This document shows positions 37,042 to 47,708 of a DNA stretch of 64,000 bases, piece after piece (the stretch's first letter is position 1; each line of letters opens with the position of its first letter). This DNA is from Maylandia zebra (lineage: Eukaryota; Chordata; Actinopteri; Cichliformes; Cichlidae). The position numbers were made by a program, and so were the translations under genes. The notes under the pieces were generated by a model, which was not told the origin of the DNA, ran no database searches, and saw nothing but the letters and a program-made list of their open reading frames with translations. Location of the stretch: NCBI RefSeq assembly GCF_041146795.1, contig NC_135168.1, positions 39,564,370-39,628,369 of the forward strand, in the 5' to 3' direction.

Positions 37042-37680
37042 AAGATCGACCAAATGGACCAATACGGCAATGCCACGATGATCCATTTGGCAAAGTAAAT
37101 CCATTGGGTATCCTTGTTGGTCTTCAGACAACAATTCTGATGGCTAAAGAACCAAATGGGACAGGCAGAAAAAAAAAAGAAAAAAAAAGAAAAAAGAAAA
37201 AGAAACAGACAGCCCAAACATAGCATCCTATGTCTGTGTCAGCTCAGCAGCCAGATTCAGACTCGTACAACCTACTTTAAGCATGTTTCTTGTTAGTGTT
37301 GAGCTTCAGAAAAGAACGTGTAAATTTAGACTAGACAGGAAGTGATCATTATCACATGTGACAACTGCTCCAAAGTATCTTAGAATTAATAAATTAAAAA
37401 AGTTACATGACACAAGTAAAAACAAACAACAAAAAAGTGTGCAGCCAGGATTTTGGTTTTGTGAAGCAGAAACAGAAATAGTCTAAATGATTCCAGAATA
37501 TTTGATTTGATTTTTTAATATATGGAAAAGAATAGTGAAAAATACTTTTTCTTTTTTTTGAGTACTATTGTATTCGGGATGCTTTACATATTGCTCTAAT
37601 AATGTAAAACTTTTATTGACTGCACTTGATCGGATTTCTGCAAAACGTGTGAATAAAGATGAAAAAAGTCAACAGCTCAC
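37042..37680. other. Remnant of receptor intron 1 beside the LINE
   Basis: 37230-37500 parallels intron 1 of genes C (26815-27440) and D (44150-44720), for example gtacaacctac and tagacaggaagtgat. 37042-37215 is unrelated to those introns and unclassified. No exon is present. Confidence 0.5.
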
Positions 37681-37727
37681 CATAAGAAACTTACCAACAT
37701 CACCAGCAGTCCAACCACAGCTTTCAT
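37681..37727 (-). pseudogene. Lone signal-peptide exon, frameshifted
   Basis: The minus strand starts MKAVVGLLVMLV and matches the C/D first exons up to the GTGAGC donor. The exon is 47 nt in place of 49 through a 2-nt loss, so splicing to any Ig1 exon would be out of frame. No Ig1 exon follows; the LINE occupies the downstream side. It is a remnant of a receptor copy. Confidence 0.8.
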
Positions 37728-40503
37728 GTCTCCTCTCTCTTCAGTGTTTGTGACCCAGTCAACAGCTGCCTGCAGTCCGTCCTGTCAGAGATCAGTGTCA
37801 GAGGAGAATTCATAAAAACTTGACTAATAAGAGCATCATTATATTAATCTTGTTTTTCTGAGTAACAGGCTCCTATAGCAGTGTCGTACTTTGACACAGG
37901 ACAAAGAAATTGCTGCTTCACTGAGTGAATGGGTTAAATGCAGAGACGAATTTCCCCACGGGGATCAATAAAGTATACATTATTATTATTATTATTACTA
38001 CATCATTATTAAATTTTACAATAGAAAAAATGATGGTATTTACAGATGTATCCAGAAATGTGTATTTGTGTGTTGGAAATAGAAATCGGAAATACATGCA
38101 GCAATTTGTTAAAATGTGCAAACAAATGTTGGGATACCATATTTGAGAAATGTTTTTATTTAAGCCACCAGATGGCACTGTTCCTCTTGAAATGCCCCTA
38201 GTCAGGGAAGGAGATAGTGGATAGCTTGCACTGATCCAACATCAACAGTACTGCTGTTCAGTATGTAACATTTTCTTATCAATTGAATACTAAGTAAATA
38301 CAATTTAGAAATTTTGATTAGTGTAAAGTTTCTAGTGTTGTATGAATTGTTCTGTATGAGTTGAACTGAAACCCCGGCATCATTTTACCGTTGTCACAAT
38401 GTTATATCAAGAAAACTAGTTTATTCTAGTCAAACTATGATGTATGTATGATGTTTTCCACAGACTGAAGAACAACAATCAATGAAGGAATGGACATGTA
38501 TACATTTATTTTGTATGAGAGCAGATCACAGGCCTTAACAAGAATCAATGACTAACTCTATTTAATCTGTCAAAGGGCTTATTACAAATTTTTGCTATAA
38601 GTAATATTGTTACAGCTTCAGTCAAATAATCAATTAATAAATAAGTAAAGTTAATATTTACTGAAACAAATGAAGAATCTTTATTTAATTTCTTCCCCTT
38701 CAGTTTTCTGTACATGTAAATATGACCTTTCAGCGTTCAATTCAATTTTATTTATGAAGTGCCAAAAACAGACAACTAAAAGAGCTTTACATCCTATTGG
38801 AGGATACAATAATGTACAGAGAAAACCTCAACAATCAGACAGCCCTCTATGAACAAGCACTTTGGTGACATTTGGAAGGAAAAACTTCTATTTAACAGGA
38901 AGAAACCTCAAGCAGAACCAGGCTCGGGCAGGGGCAGCCATCTGCTTTGAGCGTTTGGGGGTACAAATTTTAAACCATAACTTATATTTAACCTCCCAAG
39001 ATTCGAACTCTTCCTCTGCATGCATTTTTAATTTCTCTTTGATATTTGGGCTGATTGGGACCTGATGAATGTAAAAACAAAGAATTACCAGATTTTTTTT
39101 CACCTAAATTTTGTTTCTAAGAAAAATGAGAGCCACATATAAGGATATTCGTTTAAAATTTCGATAGAACAGTAGCAGTATAATGTCCTCGTACAATTGA
39201 GTATTTATGTCTAAATAACCCAAAATGTGATGTCCACATATGTGGACGCCAGGTCCTAGGAGGTTAAGGAAAAAGTTAGAAGCTGCTGAAGTTCCCTGCT
39301 GCCATTAAGAAAAGCCATAAATAAGAGCTACCATCTAACAAATCTTTCATTACATCAACACTGTTAGCTTAACTAATTAAAAATACAATAAAGAACAAAC
39401 TGAGTCATCTATATTGGAACAGGTTGGGATATCTGGGACAGATATAAACAATGATTAATGTTTGTGAATATATGGACACTATGAAAAATATGTTAAAATA
39501 TACATTGCTACAGGGTAGGGAAGGGTAAAATATACATTTATCTTTGTCTAGGGAGCTTGGAAAGAATCTTTGAACAGAGGCGGTGGTTTACGACACCAAC
39601 TGTCTGCCATCTATAATCCAGTTTTGAGATCCCTTCCCAGACACCTTAATGCACTCACACCCTGGGCCATCTGACCTTAGGAAATCACATGATAGGGTGG
39701 GGCTAGGTTTCACAATGAGCTCACCCGAAACCCTGGCTCATTGTGACCCACACCCAGTTTCACACCTTGGCTCATGTGATTAGGTAGAGGATCATCAGGG
39801 GGTCCTTTGTCCCTCTTTGGGGGGAAACTCCCACTGGGTTTAAATCTGGGACTCTCCACCATTTGACCTTAGAACTGAAGAAGCTTCTCGGATGAGAGGA
39901 GAAACGTCTTCAAGCAACTTAAAGAAGTCCAGACGCTTTTCTTTCCAAGCTCCTTAGACTACGATGACCTGGATGAGTGAGAACCTTCAAAGACTAATTT
40001 ACTATTAATAATAATGAGTTATTAATTTATTATTTTTATCCAATATGTTAATTTGTCACAAATACAAAAAAGATGCCAAGATGTTAAAAATACAGCTTCC
40101 CAGAAAATGATCAGTATTGATAGTATTATGTCTATAAGAAGTCATTTGATATTACTTAATCTATAAATTTTAACTGTCTAATGTTTCTCAAGATTTTTTT
40201 TAACACCATGTTCTCTTTTTCTGTGTTGCTGCAGTGAAATTTGTCCAAAAATTCAGTTTTTCAATGTTGCCTTATTTTTCTAACAAGACAAGTTAAAAAC
40301 TAGTCTCACTTAAATGATAACAGGAGGAAATCTCAGATCTTTAACAGGATACAAAAAAGAACACAAAAACCCCCACTCATAAAAGCTGTGGTTGAAAAGC
40401 TTGTACACTGAAAATCACAATAAATGAGAGACATTCACACATCTTGACAACAAGTCCTCCCTCTGTGGCTCTTCAGTGGTTAGTTTGCATAGAAGCTCTT
40501 AAT
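37728..40503. other. Spacer with receptor flanks and dispersed repeats
   Basis: 37850-38010 is a retroposon 3' end (cccacggggatcaataaagt followed by att repeats). 38735-38960 is a dispersed fish repeat also seen at 56200-56340 (agcaagcactttgg...aggaagaaacctc). 39545-39985 is a Penelope-derived terminal fragment, listed separately. 38480-38740, 39280-39535 and 40000-40503 match the 3' flank of gene C. No host gene. Confidence 0.5.
39545..39985 (+). mobile_element. Penelope-like element terminal fragment
   Basis: It contains gaagaagcttctcggatgag, ggagaaacgtcttcaag and acgatgacctggatgagtga, phrases typical of the ends of fish PLEs and comparable to 13200-13305 (minus). It interrupts sequence that is continuous in the gene C flank. 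No coding part is left. Confidence 0.55.
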
Positions 40504-43500
40504 TCACCTGACTTTATGAACTCTGGCATACAAGCAATCGTCTTCTGTAGGTTCAGTGTGCTGAGGCAGCTTTGAAAACCGGACTTGGCCATACTCCACC
40601 TCTGCCTCCACCTCTGCTGTTTGCTCCACTCGCTTCTCCTGCTGTTTCATGACCTCTAGATTAGCATATGTTACTTCATGCTCACCTTCTTCATCTGCAA
40701 ATTAGCAAGAAATGTGAGAAATTGTGAGACTCCTTTGCTTTTTTGATAGGAGTGAAATAAAAATGTTCACTGTCGTGTCTGCTGTGGAAACAGCTGTTTC
40801 GTTTTAGCACAAAGACTGGAGATGATGTGAAATGATTTGTCTGACTCTGATCAAAGTTCACACAAAAATGTTCCAGTAGTGAAATGTAGTTTTATCTTTG
40901 GAGAGAGCTGTTTCTCCGTCTTTGTAGTTATTGTATTAAAGTTAGCTGATCAGCAACAGCCAAAAATTACATTTACATATAACAAATGCATCAATAAACT
41001 CAACCTAAAACAGCAAAAACATTTATTAAACAATGTAAAATTATGGTGTATATTTAACAACAACAAAACAAAATCCAAAAGATACACTAACCCGAGCAAG
41101 TGACTGAGGAAAAAATAAGTTTTGTACTTTTTGGTTTAGTTGGTCTGTAGTTTTGCTTTTTCCTCTGAGCACAGATGAGCGCTACACCCACAACTAAGTA
41201 AATTACAGCTGCTGAGAGAACAACACCGACCAGTGGGAAATATCCTGTTCAAAACAAACAGATGTTTGAGTCAGCAAACACACAACATGTTCTTATAAAA
41301 AAGGACAAGAAGGAAGAAGAAAATTACACACATAGATCTACAGAGTTTTTATTTTCCACTTACTAATGTTCCATGGGTCATCACTGCTGTTAGTAGAGTG
41401 TTTCTTTGACACTATGCTGGTTTGTGTAGACTCTATTGTTTGTTCTCGTGTAGGTTGTGTTGTTGGTTCAATACACAGAATGTAATTGTCTTCACGCACC
41501 CACCCTGATTTCTGTGTCCCATTGACTAAGGTGCAGTTAATGAAAATGAAGCCTATCGGTAGAAACATATACTTGATGAAAAACAGAATGACCAGAATCA
41601 TTAAAGTTGTCATTGTCACAGTGTTCTCACTCACCGCAGGTAGATATCCTCTTTTCTTTGGTGACATCACTGACGTTGTTCCTGACTGAGCAGACCAGAT
41701 GTCCTGAGACGTGCTGTTTCAGAGTGATGATGTTAGTCTCATTATTTACAGAAAGGAGCTCAGCATCTGTCAGTGTGCGTCCATCCAGAGTCCAGCTGTA
41801 CTGAGGACTGTCCCCTCCCTCAGATGAGCAGGACACCCTCATCTCTCCCTGGGACAAACACTCAGAGAGCAGCAGGACAGAGGACACAGGAGCTGAGAGA
41901 AACACACAGATGAGTTTATATGTTAAATCAGAATCTTGATCATTCTAAAGTATAAAGAATAACATATAGGCATCCAAAAGTTTATAAGATATGCTTTATA
42001 GATTAAAATTATAATTTAATTTATAGATGAAATTATAACTTATAATGTTAGCATTTTCCAACAGGGAAAACATTACCTTGAATAAACAACTGTAAAGTCC
42101 ACACGTCTGATATTCTTCCATCTGAATCAAAGGTTTGAAGGGTATAATTACCACTGTCATTTCTTCTCAGGTTATTGATCCTAAATGTTCTATAACTGGA
42201 ATTAAAGGCAGAGCTCCTTTCTGTGATATTAGGAATCACCTCATTATTTCTCACATCTAGTATTTTTAATGAATTCTTTAACAACTGGTATCTCGACATT
42301 TCTGAGGTGCTGTTCATCAGCTGGATGTCCACAGTTCCTCCCAAAGCTCCATAACACTGAACTCCATCCTGTCTGCCATCACAGTGAGTTTCCACACCTG
42401 CAAATAAAACAAATGTAAAAAAACATAAATTATTATTTTAGGTGTTCAAATAGTACTTTTTTGCTTATCTTCTGTCTGTTTCAGTGCCAGAGGAGAGATG
42501 GTGGCTTTAATGGACAAAGGGTCTTAAATATAGAGCCTTATGCAGGAGGAAAAGAGGAAGACCTCAGAGAACATTCATGCAGAGGGTAGGTGTGACAGAA
42601 GAGGATGCTGTGGATAGGGTGAGATGGATGCTGTGGTGACCAAGCTGAAAGAAGAAGAGTAGTTGGAGCTTCTTCTTAGTAAGAATAATGAAACTCGTTT
42701 TTTGGCTGTATAGTGTACAGCTTCTACCTAGCTTCAAAGCATATTGTTGAAACACCGTGAGGAGGGCTGAACAGCCTACCATGGGAGACTACAAAAACAT
42801 AAATAGTCCATCTACAGCATCTATGCATGCTCACCATTCAGCCTCTGCTGATCCAGTCAGCAGCTATTAAACCTCAAACTCATCAAAAGAAATGATCAAC
42901 TTCAGAAATAAGTTTAGGTGACAAAATTTAATAAAATAAATGATTTTTCATTGCCCTTCACAGTCAAATAACACTAATACTAATACTAAAACTACTACTA
43001 CTAATAATAATTATAATACATTTTCAACCTCTACATAAGATTCCAGATTACAGAAGAATATGTAAAAAATTTGAAATTGTACTGTTGGAAATATTAACTC
43101 TGTCAGATTAGTCTTTAACGGCTTGACAAGAGTTCAATTTGGATATTTAACAGTCAATGTTTACAAAAATTAAATATCAGGTTTTTATTTCTTTTTTCTT
43201 ATATTCCACTAAAACATTAACACAATACACAATGCAGCTACGCTAATTTTGACCTTTTATTGTTTCATTTTAAAACTTAAGCATTTTAGAAATAACACTA
43301 CTTTCAAAAAATCTTTTCTACAAATGATGGCACCCTGGTGGTGAATAATAACAATGCTACTTCAGACTTCATTGACAAACTTTCACACCTTTGTTGCATT
43401 TCTTACACTTACCTTCCTGTACTGTCATAATTCAGTTCTGTGCATTTTTATTTTTATAGCATAAAATCACAAAATATGCCACCTCCACAAAGATGAAGGC

Positions 43501-45090
43501 CTCGCAATATTAGAGAAACCCACTATTAACATATTAAACTGCATTCAGGTATATTACTCTGTTTGACTGACATGATCCGTAGTGGGCTAACAACCCTCAC
43601 GACCACTGGGATAGCCACCATCAGGGGTTTATTATATTGGAGTCTCCACCAGCTGTTCTAAAACTGAAGGAACATTTTGGATGAGAGGCGAAAAAAAACT
43701 TAAAGAAGACCATTTGTTTTATTTTACAATGACCTGGGTGGGCAGTACAATGGCAAGTGTTTCATTGTATACTCTGTTGTAATAGCAAAATAAGCTATAT
43801 CTGATTTAAAGAATTCAATTTTCTAAAAGCAGACATCACTGATGGGGTTCATTTTATACTCCTGTAAGTTTTTTAAGTTTTGTGTAATGTTTTGGGTGAA
43901 TGTTTGGTGGCTTTCACCCAGTGCCATTCAGGACAGGATAAGTTACAGTCTTACATTTTTGTTTTATTATAGTTTTATTGGATGATGTGAAAATGTGCTC
44001 CAATACTGGACTTGATAACACAGCTGGTACATGTGCAAAAAAAACCAAACAAACAAACAAAAATCAACCCCCCCAATAAACAGAATACTATAACAGACTG
44101 TTTATTGGGGGGGGGGGGGGGGGGGGGGTGATTTTTCTATGTAATCACAAGGCAGCTTTAACACAAACTCCTCTACTTAACACAGGTGTAAACTTGTACA
44201 ACCTACACTGAGCATGTTTCCTGTTAGTGATCAGTTTCAGACAAGAACACGTAAATTTAGACCAGACAGGAAGTAATTACTATTACATTTGACATCTGCT
44301 TTCAGTATCTTAGTATAAACTACTTAAAGCAGTTGTCAGTACTCAATATCATCTCATTGGTACTAAGAATTCCAACCAAATATTGAACTCTTTGTCCAAC
44401 TTAAAATCATCTGATTCATTCCTGCTCTACATTCAGGTGAAAATTTTATATCCTTCCAATTTTGTTTTTGAAAATAATATTTTTCGCAGATTGTGTTAAA
44501 CCTCAACACTGAAATCATGGCAAAAGAAGAAAACATTAGCAAGATTGTTTCCACTTTTTCTATTAAGACAGTTGATATGGAGAGTTCAGTAGCCAAGATG
44601 AAAAGCTAAACTTTAACATATAAAAATCAAAATGGATCTAAAAGTGACATGACAACGATGCCATGAAAACAAACAAAAAAGTATGCAAAGAGTAAGTTGG
44701 TTTTGTGTTGCAGAAACAAAGAGAAAGATACAATTGATTCGGAAATGTGTGCACAACCTGCCATGGACTGACAACCTGTCCAGGATGTACACCACGTTTA
44801 CCTCTACGAAAAGCCCTGGTTGAGAAATAGATGGATGTATGAGATGCATGCGCACATATTTTTTTTCTGAATATGGAAATGCATTTCAGTATTTAAGTAT
44901 TTGAGATAATTTTTTAATTATCAATAAAGGATAATTTAAAACTTTTATGCACACTTTTATGTGCACTTCGTCTTATTTCTTCAAAGCAAGTGATTAATCA
45001 TTTAAAATAAAATTTTAGTGGAAAAACCTTAAAAAGCTCACCATAAGAAACTCTGACCAGCAGCACCAGCAGTCCCACCACAGCTTTCAT
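40504..45090 (-). CDS. Receptor D: CD2/SLAM-like two-Ig transmembrane receptor with ITIM tail
   Basis: Exons: 45090-45042 signal (MKAVVGLLVLLVRVSYG), 42397-42077 Ig1, 41892-41635 Ig2, 41552-41364 stalk, 41244-41128 transmembrane, 40694-40504 tail; 374 aa in frame, all phase 1. Ig1 has CDGRQDGVQC and no canonical disulfide. Ig2 ends with the extra cysteine (STCG). The stalk has INCT...LCIEPT followed by a Thr-rich stretch. The tail reads VTYANL, VEYGQV and CLYARV, like C. The transmembrane exon ends in A before its donor where paralogues have G, changing one tail residue from Asp to Asn; the GT donor is intact. Intron 1 is unusually long (2.6 kb) and carries a LINE scrap (42530-42660), a PLE-end scrap (43560-43745) and a fold-back (44068-44113). 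It is the product of a block duplication with C. Confidence 0.85.
42530..42660 (+). mobile_element. LINE C-terminal scrap in gene D intron 1
   Basis: Phrases such as acattcatgcagagggt and gtgacagaagaggatgc match the scrap at 13460-13530 and resemble the end of a LINE reverse-transcriptase ORF. Broken and short. Confidence 0.4.
44068..44128. repeat. Fold-back with poly-C/poly-G arms
   Basis: Arms 44068-44083 and 44098-44113 are a perfect 16-bp inverted repeat (seven C, then caataaacag written 5'-3' as CCCCCCCAATAAACAG) around a 14-nt loop. The G run continues to about 44128, giving roughly 22 consecutive G. Confidence 0.85.
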
Positions 45091-46639
45091 GACTCCTCTC
45101 TGTTACGTGTCTGTCACCCAGTCGGCAACAGCCTGCAATGCATCTTATTAGAGATCGTCAACAGAGGAGAAAGAGTGAAAACTTCAACCAATAAGAACAT
45201 TGTTATAGTCATCTTTATTTTTCTCTGAGGTGTAACTGAGGGGCTCTCATTTTACTTCCACTTTCATCATACCATAACTGGACATTTCTGAGCTGAGGAG
45301 AAGAAACCGATCCTTATAAGTACTCAAACAGAGAGCTGTTCTTTGTGAGACGATGCATCTCTTCTGCATATGTTTAAAGTGTGTCGTCACCTTAATAAAG
45401 ACTTTTATGAAGTCAAAACTCACTATCGTTACAGTTTTGGCCAAAGTTTGTGTTTTATACTTGTTGCTTCAGTTTTCAATTAGATTGTTGTTTACATGTT
45501 TATGATATAGTGACAATGATCTTGGACTTTTATTTAAAAGCTAAAGGCAAATAAAATGTTGCAATCTGTTAAAATATATTAATAAGTCACCATATGTATT
45601 TATATATGTACACATATAAACATGAAACAGAAAAAGAAAGCGAGAGAGAGCAAGAGAGTATCACTGATACTTTTTAAGACCTCTGGAAATCCTGGCGAAT
45701 ATTTGCTAAATCCTGCTTTTAAACGAGAAAGCCTGGCTTCTTAGGAGCCAAAATATAAAAAAGGGGAATGACACATGACTTTTGTACATTAGTTTTTATT
45801 TAGCATTATGAGTTTTTTTTTCATTTTACAAATTACAGGTTGTATGATATAAGCCCCAGATCCATCTGTCTATTTTCTATTATGACATGTATCAGACTGT
45901 GTCAGAGATTTTGTCTGTAATGTATTGGAACTATAGCCAGCCTGACTTGGCACCTCTGGAGCTTTGATGACCTGCACACCTCAAATCTGGCTGTGTCGAG
46001 TCCATCAAGAGAATAGTTAATTGGCAGAGTTCTGCTGTATTGAAGTTTGCTTTTGTAGGTCATTAATATGAAATTAGATAAACACTGAAAGGCATGTCTT
46101 TACTGATAATACACCATTAGCATCATATTTATTGTCCCGGAGAGCCTGGAGACTATCCCAGCTGTCTTAGGGTGAGAAGCAGGGTACACCCTGGACAGGT
46201 TGCCAGTCTGTCACAGGGCATGAATCTGTTCACTAACAGGACAGCTACAAACTGGCACAACCTGTTTGTAGCTGTGCAAAAGAAGCTCAGCTGAGAGCTG
46301 CCTGCTGAGTTGACAAAGAGTGAATAGTGATGAAGCTTTGTTTTGTCTGTATGTCATTCAATTAGCAGTCTCTATTATACCCTCACTGGCTTGCTGAGTG
46401 GAAAAGATGTTTAAATGCATGCCACCAGATGGTACTGTTCCTCCTGTAGTGCTCCTGTGAGGGCATGGATGCTGGGAAACTGTGCAGAGACAGTCCTTAA
46501 CATTATTCTACTTTTTAAAGTACTGAAATATGGATATTTATTAAGTCTCAAAAGCTCTTTTTTTTTTATATGGATGATGAATGATTTCCTCTTAGTCACA
46601 CATGAATTAGCTTTCTTTTTGAACGCTTGAATGATGCAT
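45091..46639. other. Upstream region of gene D and spacer
   Basis: 45170-45440 is the conserved 5' flank shared with gene C and the 53.2-kb exon. About 46135-46225 carries a dispersed fish repeat phrase (acaccctggacaggttgcc). No gene is recognised. Confidence 0.4.
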
Positions 46640-47220
46640 TTCAGTCACAGTGATGCCCTCTGCACACAAACAAATGCATCTTTACAAAAACACAGTCAGA
46701 CAGGCTGAAACCACAAAAGTACAAGTTCTGCTTTGGGTAAAAATATGCCAATATTACCTTTACATGATGACAATTGTGGTTTTGTTTACTTTTTTGTTCG
46801 TAAGTTAGGAGACTTCTTGTGATGGCTGACAGGATTGGGATGAAGTGTGAACATTTACCTAGAATTCTTTAAAAAAGTTAAAGAATTCATTAAAAATACT
46901 AGATTTAAGAAATAATGAGGTTATTCCTGATATTATAGAAAATAAATCTCTTTTTATCCCCCAGTAATGGAACATTTAGGATCAGTAATCTGAGCAAGAA
47001 TGACAGTGGTAAATATTAATGTAAAATCTTTTATTCAGTTAGAAAATCATCAGTCAAGTTTAACATTTAAATTAAACACTTTTTGAAAAAAAAAAAATAT
47101 ATATATATATATGATATATCTCACACAATACCAGATATGTGTATTTTGCACTTTTTCATTAACGACTACAAAGAAATCAGATCAAAAGACATCTGGGTGT
47201 GTTTCTCTCAGCACAGGGTA
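46640..47220 (+). pseudogene. Receptor Ig1 relic on the + strand
   Basis: 46640-46745 matches the intron just before Ig1 of gene F. From 46877 the + strand reads LKNSLKILDLRNNEV, and after an extra C the frame shifts into NGTFRISNLSKNDSG, the end of an Ig1 domain. The first third of Ig1 is deleted and a stop follows the F strand. At about 47196-47210 gtgtttctctcag, the Ig2 acceptor, survives without Ig2. This shows that the + strand orientation seen in F once had another member here. Confidence 0.8.
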
Positions 47221-47301
47221 CAGGATGATTGTACTGTGGGAACACCAAGCGGCAGAATAGTCATTCACAAGTGGGACACAAATATTTTGGTGATAAAATA
47301 A

Positions 47302-47570
47302 ACGGGGTGGCTGTAGCAGAGGTGGTAGAGCAGGTCATCCACTGATCGGAAGGTTGGTGGTTCGATTCCTGGCTTCCCCTATCTACATGCCAAATATCCT
47401 TGGGCAAGATACTAACCCCAAATTGCTCTCAGATGCATCCATCGAAGTATGTGAATGTTAGCTATGAAGCACTTTGTGTGAATGGGTGAATGCACAAGTT
47501 GTGTAAAGCGCTTTGAGTGCTCAGATGAGTAGAAAAGCGCTATATAAGAACCAGTCCATTTACCAAAACA
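47302..47570 (+). mobile_element. tRNA-derived SINE
   Basis: It begins tggctgtagcagaggtggta (A-box region), has the B box ggttcgattcc at 47359-47369, and ends with agcgctatataagaaccagt. Same family as the minus-strand piece at 21180-21350 and related to 11962-12407. Confidence 0.7.
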
Positions 47571-47708
47571 AATATAAGCTCCAATAGATGTACTGATGTT
47601 CTGTTGTGATAGAGAAGTGCAGTGAAAGTAAAGAAGATCCATAAATCAATATGAGCTTTGATGGTTTGTATTTTTCTGAATCACCTGAAGCATCTTGACA
47701 TCACCGTC

